Origin: Cryobacterium sp. HLT2-28 | Lineage (GTDB): Bacteria > Actinomycetota > Actinomycetes > Actinomycetales > Microbacteriaceae | NCBI RefSeq assembly: GCF_004402495.1 | Contig: NZ_SOFH01000011.1 | Coordinates: 1-64,000 of the forward strand | Length of the DNA: 64,000 bases | Reading direction: 5' to 3' | Part shown: positions 42,146 to 51,700 of the stretch, piece by piece | Layout: the number at the start of each line of letters is the position of its first letter | Numbering within the stretch: the first letter of the stretch is position 1 | Position numbers and translations under genes: made by a program | The notes under the pieces: generated by a model | The model's input: the letters and a program-made list of their open reading frames with translations, nothing else | The model's database searches: none | Told to the model about the DNA's origin: nothing

Positions 42146-43354
42146 CTAGGAGACCTGAACCTGGATCGGGGCGGTGTCGGGGATCGGGCTGGCGTCGCGG
42201 CCGCGCAGGTCGGGGTGCCAGCGCCGGCCGATCGCGGGGATCAGCGTGCCGAGCGCCGCGAAGCCGGCCGCGACCATGATCGCCGCGCCTGCCCCGCTGT
42301 GGTCGATCATGAAGCCGGCGATCGCGGACCCCATTGCGGCACCCATCAGCTGGCCGGTGCCGACCCAGCCGTAGGCCTCGGCGGTGTCGCTGAACTTGAC
42401 GCTCGCGGAGACGATGCCGAAGAGCACGGCGAACGCGGGCGCGATGCCGATGCCGGCGAAGAGGAGGGTGCCGGCGAGCCACCAGAAGTTGAGGCCGAGG
42501 GTGGCGAGGCCAAGGCCGACGGTGACGATGAGCATCCGGCTGGCGAGCGCCCACGGCCCGATCGGCGCATGCCCGAGGGCGAGGCCGCCGACGAGCGACC
42601 CGGCCGCGAAGATGCCGAGCACCCAGCCGGAGTCCGAGCTGCCGTGGCCGAAGGCGGCGACGACGCCCGCCTCGACCGCGGCGCAGGCGGCCACGAGCAT
42701 GAAGCCGACGATGGTGCTCAGCATCACCGGCGGGCGCTTGAGCACGGCGCCGAGCTTGCGCCGGCTGCGGGGGATGCGCACCCGGCCGACCTCCGGCAGG
42801 GCCACGAACCAGATTCCGCCGCCGACCAGGAACGCGGCGGCGAGCAGGATGCCGGCGACGGAGCTGACCTGGATGGCCACGAAGGTGGCGATCACCGGGC
42901 CGAGCACCCAGATGATCTCCTGGGCGGAGGCGTCCAGGGAGAACAGCGGGGTGAGCTGGCGGGAGTTGACGATCTTCGGATAGATGGTGCGCACGGCCGG
43001 CTGGATCGGCGGCGTGGACAGGCCCGCGACCAGGCCGATGGCCATCAGCCCGGAGATTGGCAGGGTCACCAGGGCCATCACGATGATCGAGCCGGCGCAG
43101 ACCACGAGGGTGCCGACGATGACCGGGCGCATGCCCCAGCGGCCCATCAGCCGGCTGGTGAGCGGCCCTGCGATGGCCTGGCCGATGCTCATCGCGCCGA
43201 GCACGAGGCCCGCCGAGCCGTAGGAGTCGTAGACCTGCTCGATGTGGATCAGGAACGCCAGCGAGAGCATCCCGAACGGGAAGCGTGCGGTGAGCTGTGC
43301 GGCGATGACGCGAGCAACGCCCGGGGTTTTCAGAAGGGTCCAGTAGCTGCTCAC
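42146..43354 (-). CDS. MFS transporter
   Basis: The 402-residue protein has about twelve membrane helices and the loop 2-3 motif GPLTSRLMGRWGMRPVIV typical of the major facilitator superfamily. The N terminus MSSYWTLLKTPGVARVIAAQL resembles small actinobacterial MFS efflux proteins. It lacks motifs for a named substrate. GTG at 43354 is the only reasonable start. It stands alone, divergent from the sulfurtransferase. Confidence 0.85.
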   Translation of the reverse strand: MSSYWTLLKTPGVARVIAAQLTARFPFGMLSLAFLIHIEQVYDSYGSAGLVLGAMSIGQAIAGPLTSRLMGRWGMRPVIVGTLVVCAGSIIVMALVTLPISGLMAIGLVAGLSTPPIQPAVRTIYPKIVNSRQLTPLFSLDASAQEIIWVLGPVIATFVAIQVSSVAGILLAAAFLVGGGIWFVALPEVGRVRIPRSRRKLGAVLKRPPVMLSTIVGFMLVAACAAVEAGVVAAFGHGSSDSGWVLGIFAAGSLVGGLALGHAPIGPWALASRMLIVTVGLGLATLGLNFWWLAGTLLFAGIGIAPAFAVLFGIVSASVKFSDTAEAYGWVGTGQLMGAAMGSAIAGFMIDHSGAGAAIMVAAGFAALGTLIPAIGRRWHPDLRGRDASPIPDTAPIQVQVS

Positions 43355-43409
43355 AATTACTCAAGTCTATGGCCGCGGATGCCCGCGCCCCCAGCTGAGG
43401 GGCACGGAC

Positions 43410-43415
43410 TAGCGT
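43410..43415 (+). promoter_or_regulatory. -10 box of leaderless promoter for the sulfurtransferase
   Basis: TAGCGT ends 7 nt before GTG 43422. Confidence 0.5.
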
Positions 43416-43421
43416 TGACAC

Positions 43422-44273
43422 GTGCAAACTCTGATTTCGGCCGATGACCTCTCCCGCCGGCTCGCCGGGCGGGACGATATCCGCGTGCTCGACGTGCGCT
43501 GGCAGCTCGGCGGCCCGCCCGGCCTCGGCGAGTACCGCTCCGGCCACATCCCCGGCGCCGTCTACGTCGACCTCGACACCGAGCTCGCCGGGCACGGCGG
43601 CCCGGAGGACGGCCGGCATCCGTTGCCTGGCAGTGCCGATCTGCAGGCCGCGGCCCGGCGTTGGGGACTGCACGACGGCGACACCGTCGTGGTCTACGAC
43701 GACCTCGGCTCACAGTCGGCGGCCCGGGCCTGGTGGCTGCTGCGGCACGCCGGGATGCGCGACGTGCTACTGATCGACGGCGCGCTGGCCGCGTGGCGCT
43801 CGGCTGGCCTTCCCCTCGCCGTGGGCGACGAGAAGCCGCCCGTCGCCGGTACCGTGCACCTGTCCTACGGCGCTCTCCCGACCATCGACGCGGACACCGC
43901 CGCGGCGGTCGCGCGCACCGGGGTGCTGCTCGACGCGCGCGCCGGGGCCCGCTACCGCGGCGAGACGGAGCCGATCGACCCCAGGGCCGGGCACATCCCC
44001 GGCGCGGTGAGCGCGCCGACGAGCGACAACCTCACGCCAGACGGGCGCTTCCGCCCGGCCGAGGAGCTCCGGGAGCGTTTCGAGGCGCTGGGTGTGAGCG
44101 CGATGCGGCCGGTCGGCGTCTACTGCGGGTCGGGGATCACGGCCGCGCACGAGGCGGCGGCACTGGCCATCGCCGGCTTCGTGCCCTACCTCTATCCGGG
44201 CTCGTGGTCGCAGTGGTCCAACCTGCCGGATCGCCCGGTCGAGACCGGCGACGCCCCGTCCGCCGCGGAATAA
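43422..44273 (+). CDS. Sulfurtransferase (3-mercaptopyruvate type, tandem rhodanese)
   Basis: The 283-residue protein has two rhodanese domains. The first (residues 5-130) is inactive; the second carries the persulfide Cys235 in VYCGSGITA. The CGSG(I/V)TA loop is that of 3-mercaptopyruvate sulfurtransferases rather than thiosulfate-specific rhodaneses. DVRWQLGG and RAGHIPGAV are further family marks. GTG 43422 is chosen for its leaderless -10 box. Likely roles are cysteine breakdown or sulfane-sulfur transfer in the cytoplasm. Confidence 0.9.
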   Translation: MQTLISADDLSRRLAGRDDIRVLDVRWQLGGPPGLGEYRSGHIPGAVYVDLDTELAGHGGPEDGRHPLPGSADLQAAARRWGLHDGDTVVVYDDLGSQSAARAWWLLRHAGMRDVLLIDGALAAWRSAGLPLAVGDEKPPVAGTVHLSYGALPTIDADTAAAVARTGVLLDARAGARYRGETEPIDPRAGHIPGAVSAPTSDNLTPDGRFRPAEELRERFEALGVSAMRPVGVYCGSGITAAHEAAALAIAGFVPYLYPGSWSQWSNLPDRPVETGDAPSAAE

Positions 44274-44603
44274 CGGATCCCGGGGTAGCCTGCGCCGGCA
44301 CAGGGCGTCACGTTCGAGATGGAGTCTCTGCCGACACGCCGCGGGAACGGTCCTGCGGCGCGGCGCGTCGCGAGAAAGTCCAACCTGAACGGTCGCTCCG
44401 GGGGAGGGGCGTAATCCGCGTGAAACACAAGGGTGGCCATACTGGTCACGGGCGGGTCCGACGCTCAGGATAGCTGGCTCAAAACGTTATCTACGCACGG
44501 AATCCGCGTCATCGAGGTGTTATATGCTCACATTTGTCGCAAACCGTTCACGGACCTCAATGACGAACCCGCAACATCCGACAACCACGAAGAAGGCCTA
44601 GCA
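44274..44603. promoter_or_regulatory. Upstream region of the amino acid ABC transporter operon
   Basis: This stretch of 330 bp has no credible gene. The 44470-44540 part is unusually AT-rich for the window and contains GTTATAT (44519-44525), a likely -10 element, without a clear -35. I compared it by eye with known amino-acid riboswitch cores and saw no match. Confidence 0.4.
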
Positions 44604-45491
44604 ATGCGCGCTAAATACCTACTCCCGGCCCTCGCCGCCGTCACCGCCCTGATACTCACCGGCTGTGTCGACAACTCCGCCCCCGCCACCGGCGGCTCGA
44701 GCGCCGGAAGCGTGACCAAGGACGAGAAGGCCGCGGCCCTCCTCCCCGCCGACATCGCTAAGACCGGCAAGCTCCGCGTCGGCACCGACCCGACCTACGC
44801 CCCCAACGAATTCAAGGACGAATCCGGTGCGCCGATCGGCTGGGGCATCGAGATCGCCAGCGCCGTCGCGGGCAAGCTCGGCCTGAAGGCCGAGTTCCAG
44901 GTCGCCAAGTTCGACAACATCATCCCGAGCGTCACCGGCGGCAAGGCCGACATCGGCGAATCGTCGTTCACCGACACGGTCGAGCGTGAGAAGCAGGTCG
45001 ACTTCGTCAACTACTACACGGCCGGCATCCAGTGGGCGTCCGCCAAGGGCAAGGAGGTCGACCCCGACAACGCCTGCGGCCTCAAGGTCGCCGTGCAGGC
45101 CACCACGTTCGAGGACACCGACGAGGTCCCGGCCAAGAGCGACGCCTGCGTCGCCGCCGGCAAGCCGCCGATCGACAAGCTCAAGTTCGACACCCAGGAT
45201 GCCGCGACCAATGCGGTCGTGCTCGGCCAGGCCGACGCCCTCAGCGCCGACTCGCCCGTCACGCTCTACGCGATCGAGCAGACCAAGGGCAAGCTCCAGC
45301 CCGCGGGCAAGACCTTCGACGTGGCGCCGTACGGCATCGTCGTCAAGAAGGGCTCAGACCTGACCAAGGCCGTGCAGGCCGCCCTCCAGTCGATGGTCGA
45401 CGACGGCTCCTACGGCAAGATCCTCGACAAGTGGGGTGTGGCCGACGGCGGCATCGACAAGATCACGATCAACGCAGCCGCGAACGGTTAA
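44604..45491 (+). CDS. Amino acid ABC transporter, substrate-binding lipoprotein
   Basis: The 295-residue protein begins with a lipoprotein signal (LLPALAAVTALILTGC, lipobox LTGC) and has the family 3 solute-binding fold: LRVGTDPTYAPNEFKDESG, GWGIEIASAVAGKLG, and SSFTDTVEREKQVDFVNYY. This family binds polar amino acids such as glutamate, glutamine or cystine; the exact ligand is open. ATG 44604 is set by the signal peptide and a purine-rich AGAAGG upstream. First gene of a three-gene operon with permease (3 bp gap) and ATPase. Confidence 0.92.
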   Translation: MRAKYLLPALAAVTALILTGCVDNSAPATGGSSAGSVTKDEKAAALLPADIAKTGKLRVGTDPTYAPNEFKDESGAPIGWGIEIASAVAGKLGLKAEFQVAKFDNIIPSVTGGKADIGESSFTDTVEREKQVDFVNYYTAGIQWASAKGKEVDPDNACGLKVAVQATTFEDTDEVPAKSDACVAAGKPPIDKLKFDTQDAATNAVVLGQADALSADSPVTLYAIEQTKGKLQPAGKTFDVAPYGIVVKKGSDLTKAVQAALQSMVDDGSYGKILDKWGVADGGIDKITINAAANG

Positions 45492-45494
45492 CCC

Positions 45495-46511
45495 ATGAGC
45501 ACCACAGAACGCAGTGGCGCGCCGGCGGGGGAGACCCCGTCGACGCCCGAACCGGCCTCCGTGCCGATCAAGGCGATCAGGCTGCGGCATCCGTGGCGGA
45601 TGGTCTTCGCGGCAGTGATCGTCGTAGTCTTCGCACTCGTGATGATCGATGCGGCGTTCCGCCCGGCCTACGACTGGCCATCGGTGGGGAAGTACCTCTT
45701 CGACCGGCGGATCTCGCAGGCCGCCGTCGTCACGATCGAGCTGACGGTCTTCTCGATGGTGATCGCCATCGTCCTCGGGGTGATCCTGGCCGTGATGCGG
45801 CTCTCGCCGAACCCGGTGGTGAAGAGCGTGGCCTGGTTCTATCTCTGGGTCTTCCGCGGAACGCCGGTCTACGTGCAGCTGACGATCTGGGGTCTGATCT
45901 CGCTGATTTACTCGAGGATCGACCTCGGAATCCCGTTCACCGAGCCGTGGCTGTCGTTCCAGACGGGCGATCTGCTGAGCCTGTTCACCATCGCCGTGAT
46001 CGGCTTGTCGCTCAACGAGGCGGCCTATATGGCAGAGATCGTGCGTGCCGGGCTGCTCGCGGTCGACCGCGGCCAGGAGGAAGCGGCCACTGCGCTCGGC
46101 ATGAGCTGGGCGCAGACTATGACCCGGGTGATCCTGCCGCAGTCGATGCGGGTGATCATCCCGCCGACCGGAAATGAGGTCATCAGCATGCTGAAGACCA
46201 CGTCGCTGGTCACCGCGGTGCCGCTCAGTACGGAGCTTTTCACCCGATCCAGAGACATTTCCGCGGAAACGTTCAATCCGATCCCACTGCTCATCGTTGC
46301 GTCGCTCTGGTACCTGCTCTTCACCTCGATTCTGATGGTGGGTCAGTACTTCCTCGAGAAGAGATTCGCGCGCGGGGTCGGCGACCGCCAGACGGAGAAG
46401 AAAGACCCAGGCACGGCAACGGGCGCGTTCACGGGAGTGATGCCCGTCGTCGGTTCGGACCCGCCCGCAGTGATCGTTCCACCGAAGAACGCCCCAGGAG
46501 GTACGCGATGA
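45495..46511 (+). CDS. Amino acid ABC transporter, permease
   Basis: The 338-residue permease has a 40-residue Pro/Glu-rich N-terminal extension, then about five to six membrane helices. The EAA loop reads [34 protein letters not shown], the ATPase contact site of HisMQ-type permeases. A single permease gene suggests a homodimer. The C-terminal tail of 45 residues is hydrophilic and unusual in length. The ATPase start overlaps its stop (ATGA). Confidence 0.92.
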   Translation: MSTTERSGAPAGETPSTPEPASVPIKAIRLRHPWRMVFAAVIVVVFALVMIDAAFRPAYDWPSVGKYLFDRRISQAAVVTIELTVFSMVIAIVLGVILAVMRLSPNPVVKSVAWFYLWVFRGTPVYVQLTIWGLISLIYSRIDLGIPFTEPWLSFQTGDLLSLFTIAVIGLSLNEAAYMAEIVRAGLLAVDRGQEEAATALGMSWAQTMTRVILPQSMRVIIPPTGNEVISMLKTTSLVTAVPLSTELFTRSRDISAETFNPIPLLIVASLWYLLFTSILMVGQYFLEKRFARGVGDRQTEKKDPGTATGAFTGVMPVVGSDPPAVIVPPKNAPGGTR

Positions 46512-47308
46512 GCGCTACGAACGTGCCGTTGGCGCAATCCCACCCGGACGTGCCGATGGTGCTGGCGGAGCAGGTCTCCAAGAGCTTCGGCTCGAACGAG
46601 GTGCTCAAGGGCATCTCGCTCGAGGTGAAGCGCGGCGAGGTGATGTGCCTGGTCGGCCCGAGCGGGTCGGGCAAGTCCACCTTCCTGCGCTGCATCAACC
46701 ACCTCGAGGTGCTCTCCGCCGGCCGGTTGAGCGTTGACGGCGAACTGATCGGCTACCGCGAGGCGAACGGCAAACTGTACGAGATGGCCCCGAAGGAAGC
46801 GGCCAGGCAGCGCCGGGACATCGGCATGGTGTTCCAGCGCTTCAACCTGTTCCCGCACATGACGGCGCTGCAGAACGTGATGGAGGCGCCGATCCGGGTG
46901 AAGGGCCTGCCCAAGGCCCAGGTCGAGCAGACCGCGCGTGACCTGCTCGCCCGGGTGGGGCTGGCCGAACGCGCCGACTACTACCCGGCGCACCTGTCCG
47001 GCGGCCAGCAGCAGCGGGTCGCCATCGCCAGGGCGCTCGCGATGGAGCCCAAGCTGATGCTCTTCGACGAGCCGACCAGCGCGCTCGACCCCGAGCTCGT
47101 CGGTGAGGTCCTCGACGTGATGAAGGGCCTGGCGAAGTCGGGCATGACCATGATCGTGGTCACCCACGAGATGGGCTTCGCCCGGGAAGTGGCCGACTCG
47201 CTCGTGTTCATGGACGGCGGTGTGGTCGTCGAAGCCGGCGACCCCGACCAGGTCCTGACCAACCCGCAGCACCGTCGCACCCAGGCGTTCCTGTCCAAGG
47301 TGCTCTAG
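46508..47308 (+). CDS. Amino acid ABC transporter, ATP-binding protein
   Basis: The 266-residue ATPase has Walker [10 protein letters not shown], the Q-loop [20 protein letters not shown], signature LSGGQQQRV, Walker [15 protein letters not shown] and switch His in VVTHEMGF, all typical of polar amino acid importers (GlnQ/GluA group). It powers uptake with the preceding permease and lipoprotein. A strong hairpin follows 12 bp after the stop. Confidence 0.95.
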   Translation: MSATNVPLAQSHPDVPMVLAEQVSKSFGSNEVLKGISLEVKRGEVMCLVGPSGSGKSTFLRCINHLEVLSAGRLSVDGELIGYREANGKLYEMAPKEAARQRRDIGMVFQRFNLFPHMTALQNVMEAPIRVKGLPKAQVEQTARDLLARVGLAERADYYPAHLSGGQQQRVAIARALAMEPKLMLFDEPTSALDPELVGEVLDVMKGLAKSGMTMIVVTHEMGFAREVADSLVFMDGGVVVEAGDPDQVLTNPQHRRTQAFLSKVL

Positions 47309-47320
47309 CCGGTGCCGCAG

Positions 47321-47345
47321 GCGGCATCCGCGCAACGGATGCCGC
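47321..47345 (+). terminator. Hairpin after the ABC transporter operon
   Basis: GCGGCATCCG and CGGATGCCGC pair perfectly over 10 bp around CGCAA. There is no T-run, as is common for actinobacterial terminators. Confidence 0.65.
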
Positions 47346-47586
47346 CACCAACCCGGGTTCCGCCGAGACTTCCCGCTGAGCGGGCTTCTCGGGGGGACCC
47401 GGGCGCACCGCGAAAGGGACCGGCGGGCGATCCGGTCGCGTCGAGTTCTTCCCTTCCGGTCGAGACCGAGTCGCGCGCCTGACGGGTGCGACCGAAAAGG
47501 TCGATCTCGGCGGGAGAGATGCGCGAGCCAGGGACGAGGTGCTCGGCTCCTGCGTCACAGCGCGCCGAACGGCGGCTCTCGTTGCG

Positions 47587-48597
47587 TTATGCCGGGCGGC
47601 TCTGCGGCGCGGTGGCCGAGGTCATCGCGGAGTCGTGCTCGACGACGTCGCCGAGCACCTCGTCGATCTGCCTCATGCTCTCGGCCGGGATCCTCACGCC
47701 CGCTGCCTTGACGTTCTCGCGCACCTGCTCGGGCCGGGAGGCTCCGACGAGGGCGGCCGAGACGTTGTCGTTCTGCAGCACCCAGGCCACGGCCAGCTGC
47801 GCCATCGACAGGTCGAGGTCGGCCGCGATCGGCTCGAGCTTCTGCACCCGGGTGAGCACGTCGTCGTTCATGAAGCGGCTGATCATGTCGGCGCCGCCCT
47901 TGATGTCGGTGGCCCGCGAGCCGGCCGGCGGGGCCTGGCCCGGCTTGTACTTGCCGGTGAGCACGCCCTGGGCCACGGGAGACCAGACGATCTGGCCGAT
48001 GCCGAGCTCGCGGGAGGTCGGCACGACCTCGTCCTCGATCACGCGCCACAGCATGGAGTACTGCGGCTGGCTCGAGATCAGTCTGAAGCCCAGCTCCTTC
48101 GAGAGAGCGTGTCCGGCGCGCAGCTGCGCGGGGGTCCACTCGCTGACGCCGATGTACAGCGCCTTGCCCTGCCGAACGATGTCGGCGAAGGCCTGCATCG
48201 TCTCTTCCAGGGGAGTTTCGGTGTCGAAGCGGTGGGCCTGGTAGAGGTCGACGTAGTCGGTCTGCAGGCGGGTCAGCGAGCCGTCGATCGACTCCATGAT
48301 GTGCTTGCGGGACAGTCCGACGTCGTTGTGCCCCTTGGGGCCGGTCGGCCAGTAGACCTTGGTGAAGATCTCGAGGCTTTGGCGGCGCTGGCCTGTGAGG
48401 GCGGCACCCAGCACGGACTCGGCCTGCGTGTTGGCGTAGGCGTCGGCGGTGTCGAAGCTGGTGATCCCCACGTCGAGCGCGGCATGCACGCACTGCGTCG
48501 CGATGTCGTTCTCGACCTGCGAACCGTGCGTGAGCCAGTTGCCGTAGGTGATTTCGGAGATTTTCAGGCCTGATGAACCGAGATAGCGAAATTCCAT
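47587..48597 (-). CDS. Aldo/keto reductase, potassium-channel beta-subunit-like
   Basis: The 336-residue enzyme has FRYLGSSGLKISEITYGNW, TSFDTADAYANTQAESVLG (catalytic Asp/Tyr), FTKVYWP (Lys), DLYQAHRFDTETPLEETM (His) and VSAALVGASRPEQVREN at the cofactor. It resembles the AKR6/YghZ-like group that is related to voltage-gated K+ channel beta subunits. ATG 48597 is preferred over ATG 48603 because TAGGCT ends exactly 7 nt before it and would abut the other. It converges with the ABC transporter operon. Confidence 0.9.
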   Translation of the reverse strand: MEFRYLGSSGLKISEITYGNWLTHGSQVENDIATQCVHAALDVGITSFDTADAYANTQAESVLGAALTGQRRQSLEIFTKVYWPTGPKGHNDVGLSRKHIMESIDGSLTRLQTDYVDLYQAHRFDTETPLEETMQAFADIVRQGKALYIGVSEWTPAQLRAGHALSKELGFRLISSQPQYSMLWRVIEDEVVPTSRELGIGQIVWSPVAQGVLTGKYKPGQAPPAGSRATDIKGGADMISRFMNDDVLTRVQKLEPIAADLDLSMAQLAVAWVLQNDNVSAALVGASRPEQVRENVKAAGVRIPAESMRQIDEVLGDVVEHDSAMTSATAPQSRPA

Positions 48598-48603
48598 GCC
48601 CAT

Positions 48604-48609
48604 AGCCTA
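48604..48609 (-). promoter_or_regulatory. -10 box of leaderless promoter, decides the start at 48597
   Basis: TAGGCT on the minus strand touches the first possible ATG (48603) and is 7 nt from the second (48597), so only the second would be translated from a leaderless mRNA. Confidence 0.5.
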
Positions 48610-48660
48610 GAGGAGGAGGGCCCGCGTGCGGTGGGTCGCGCCCGGCCGCATCCAGCGCTC

Positions 48661-48700
48661 GTCGCGGCACCTCGCGGCACCTCGCGGCACGTCGCGGCGC
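48661..48700. repeat. 10-bp tandem repeat, four units
   Basis: GTCGCGGCAC, CTCGCGGCAC twice and GTCGCGGCGC in a row, in the intergenic region before hrpA ends. Confidence 0.88.
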
Positions 48701-48778
48701 ATGCTGTGGCAGCAGGCGCATGTTCTACCGTGCGCCTACCTCCACAACCTGCGCCGCGAGCGCTGAGCAGGGCGAGGG

Positions 48779-51700
48779 TCAGCTCGTGAGCACCTTGTGG
48801 ATGCGCTGCAGGGAGACGGACTCCGCGGCCTTCAGCTCCTGGGCGAACAGGCTGATCCGCAGCTCCTCGATCATCCACCGGGCGCGCACCAGGTTCGCCT
48901 GCGAGTCCGGGGCCAGCGGAATCCGGCCGCCGGCATCCGTGTACCGGGTGGTCGCGGCCTGGCTCTCGTTCATCCAGACCCGGTCGCGGCTCGGGTTGTC
49001 GCCCAGCTTGACGATCCGGGAACTGATCCCGCCGAGGTAGCGCGGCAGGTGGCGCAGCTGGGCGAGGCCGGTGGCGCTGACGAAACCGGGGTGGATCAGC
49101 CCGGCCAGCTGGCCGCGGGCATCCGTCAACGCCGGCAGCAGCGCCATGCTGGTGGAGGCCTTGAGCGCCTTGTCTGCCGACCTGGCCGCGGTGAGGATGC
49201 GCGCGACGAGCCCGACCGTCTCGAACATCGAGTCCATCACGACGCCGGAGACCCGGTCGCGGATGCTGTCGAACTCGGCTTTCATGAAGACCTGGCCACC
49301 CGGCGTGACCCGGAACAGCACGTCGTCGACGCTCGCCGCCAGGCAATCGTCGAAGAGCGCCTGGGTCGACCGGTACGGGCTGGTGGCGAGGCTGAGCTTC
49401 TCGGCCCCGGTGAGGTGCTGCTGCACGTAGGCGACCGGTGACGGCGTCGCGAGCAGGAGCAGGCGGCGCACCCCGCCGGGCAGGGTGCGGGCCTGCTCGG
49501 CCTCGGTGCTCATCATCCGGATACTCACCGACTGGCCCTCGTCGACGAGAGTCGGGTAGCCGCGAATGGTGTTGTCGCCCTGCCGGGTGTCGAGGAAGCG
49601 GGGCAGCTCCGGGAAATCCCAGCTGGTCAGCCCGGAGCGCTCGATCGCATTGGTGGGGGTGGCAGCGGATGCCGCGGCGACGCTTTCGCGGGCCTGGCTG
49701 CCGAGCCGGCGCTGCAGCTCGAGCAGGTCCTTCCCGGAGGCGATCGGGCGACCGCGTTCGTCGACGACGCTGAACGTCACTCGCAGGTGGGCGGGCACCC
49801 GGACCAGTTCGAAATCGTTCGCGGTCACCGGCACATAGGTGAGCTTCTGGATCAGGCCGGCGAGCGTCTCGGTGAAGGGCACGTCGTCACGGTCGAACAT
49901 GTTCCGGCCGGCGGACCCGCCGGTCGAAACGCCGGTCGACACCCCGACCGAGACGCCGCTCGCGCCTGACCCCCCGACCGACGCCTCTCCCGGCGCCGGC
50001 GGCAGCTCGGTCAGCAGCCGCTTCGCCCAGTCGCCCGCGGGCACCACGTTGCGACGGATGCTCTTGGGCAGCGACTTGATCAGCGCCGTGACCAGGTCGG
50101 CGCGGAGGCCGGGCACCTGCCAGTCGAAGCCGGTGGGGGAGAGGCGCGCGAGCAGGGCCAGCGGGATCCGAACGGTCACGCCGTCATCGTCCGCGCCGGG
50201 CTCGAACCGGTAGCTGAGCGTGAACTTCTGGTCGCCCTGGCGCCAGATCGGCGGGAACACGGCCTCGTCGATCTCCGGCGCGTCCTCGGGGACGAGCGCG
50301 TCGGCGGTCATCGTGAGCAGATCGGGCGTCTGGGTGCGCGCCTGGCGCCACCAGGTTTCGAAGCTGCGGGTGGAACAGACGTCGGCGGGGATGCGTTTCT
50401 GGTAGAACTCGAACACGGCCTCGTCGTCGAAGAGGATGTCGCGGCGGCGCGTGCGTTCCTCGAGCTCGGCGAGCTCGGCGCGGAGCTTCCTGTTGGCGCG
50501 GTCGAAGGCGGTGACCCGCTGGTCGATGCGGTCGAGGTCCCACTCGCCCTCGACCAGGGCGTGCCGGATGAACAGGTCGCGGGCATAGGCAGGGTCGACC
50601 CGGGAGAACTGGATCCGTTGGCGCGGCACGATCGGAACCCCGTAGAGGGTGACCCGCTCGTAGGCGACGACGGCGCCCTGCTTCTTCTCCCAGTGCGGCT
50701 CGGAGTAGCTGCGTTTGCACAGGTCACCGGCGAGCGGCTCGGCCCAGGCCGGGTCGACGACGGCGTTCATCCGGGCGAACAGACGGCTGGTCTCGACCAG
50801 CTCGGCGCTCATCACGGCGTTCGGCTGCTTCTTCGCCAGCGCCGAGCCGGGGAAGATCACGAACCGCTGCTGGCGCGCGCCGATGTAGTCCTTCTTGGCA
50901 GTGTCCTTGAGGCCGATGTGCGAGAGCAGGCCGGCCAGGAGCGAGCGGTGGATGCCGTCGGGGTTCACGCTGGAGTCGCCGCCAGCTTTGGAGTCAAACA
51001 CAGCGAGGCCGAGCGGCTTGGCCATCTGGCGCAGCTGTTTGTACACGTCCTGCCACTCGCGCACCCGCAGGTAGTTGAGGAACTCGTTCTTGCACAGGCG
51101 CCGGAAGGCGCTCGAGCCGAGTTCCTTCTGCTGCGTCTCCAGGTAGTTCCAGAGGTTGAGCAGGCCGAGGAAGTCGCTGGTCGGGTCGGCGAAGCGGGCG
51201 TGTTGCTGGTCGGCCTGGGCGCGGCGTTCGAGCGGGCGTTCGCGCGGGTCCTGAATGGTGAGGCCGGCCACGATCGCCATCACCTCGCGGCTCGTGCCCT
51301 GGGTCTTCGACTCGACCACCATCCGGCCGAACCGAGGGTCGATCGGCAGTTTCGCGAGCTGCTGGCCGATCCGGGTGAGTTTGGAGATGCCGGTCTTGTT
51401 CCCGGCGCGGCCCGCGGTGTCGGGGGCGACCGCGCCGAGTTCGGCGAGCAGGTCGAGGCCGTCCTTGATGCCGCGGGAGTCCGGCGGGGTGAGGAACGGG
51501 AACGCGGCGATGTCGCCGAGGCCGAGCGAGATCATCTGCAGGATGACCGCGGCCAGGTTCGTGCGCAGGATCTCCGGCTCGGTGTACTCGGGGCGGCGGG
51601 TGAAGTCCTCCTCCGAGTACAGCCTGATCGCGATGCCGTCGCTGGTGCGCCCGCTCCGGCCGCTGCGCTGGTTCGCGGACGCCTGGCTGATCGCCTCGAT

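Noticed and set aside
41967..43673. 568-residue minus-strand frame across the MFS gene
   Set aside because: Arg/Pro/His-rich shadow; the in-frame MFS protein has proper membrane helices.
44274..44603. Riboswitch before the amino acid transporter
   Set aside because: No recognisable conserved core or terminator/antiterminator pair; AT-richness alone suits a promoter.
44433..44603. Longer N terminus for the substrate-binding protein
   Set aside because: It would bury the lipoprotein signal and lipobox; ATG 44604 is clear.
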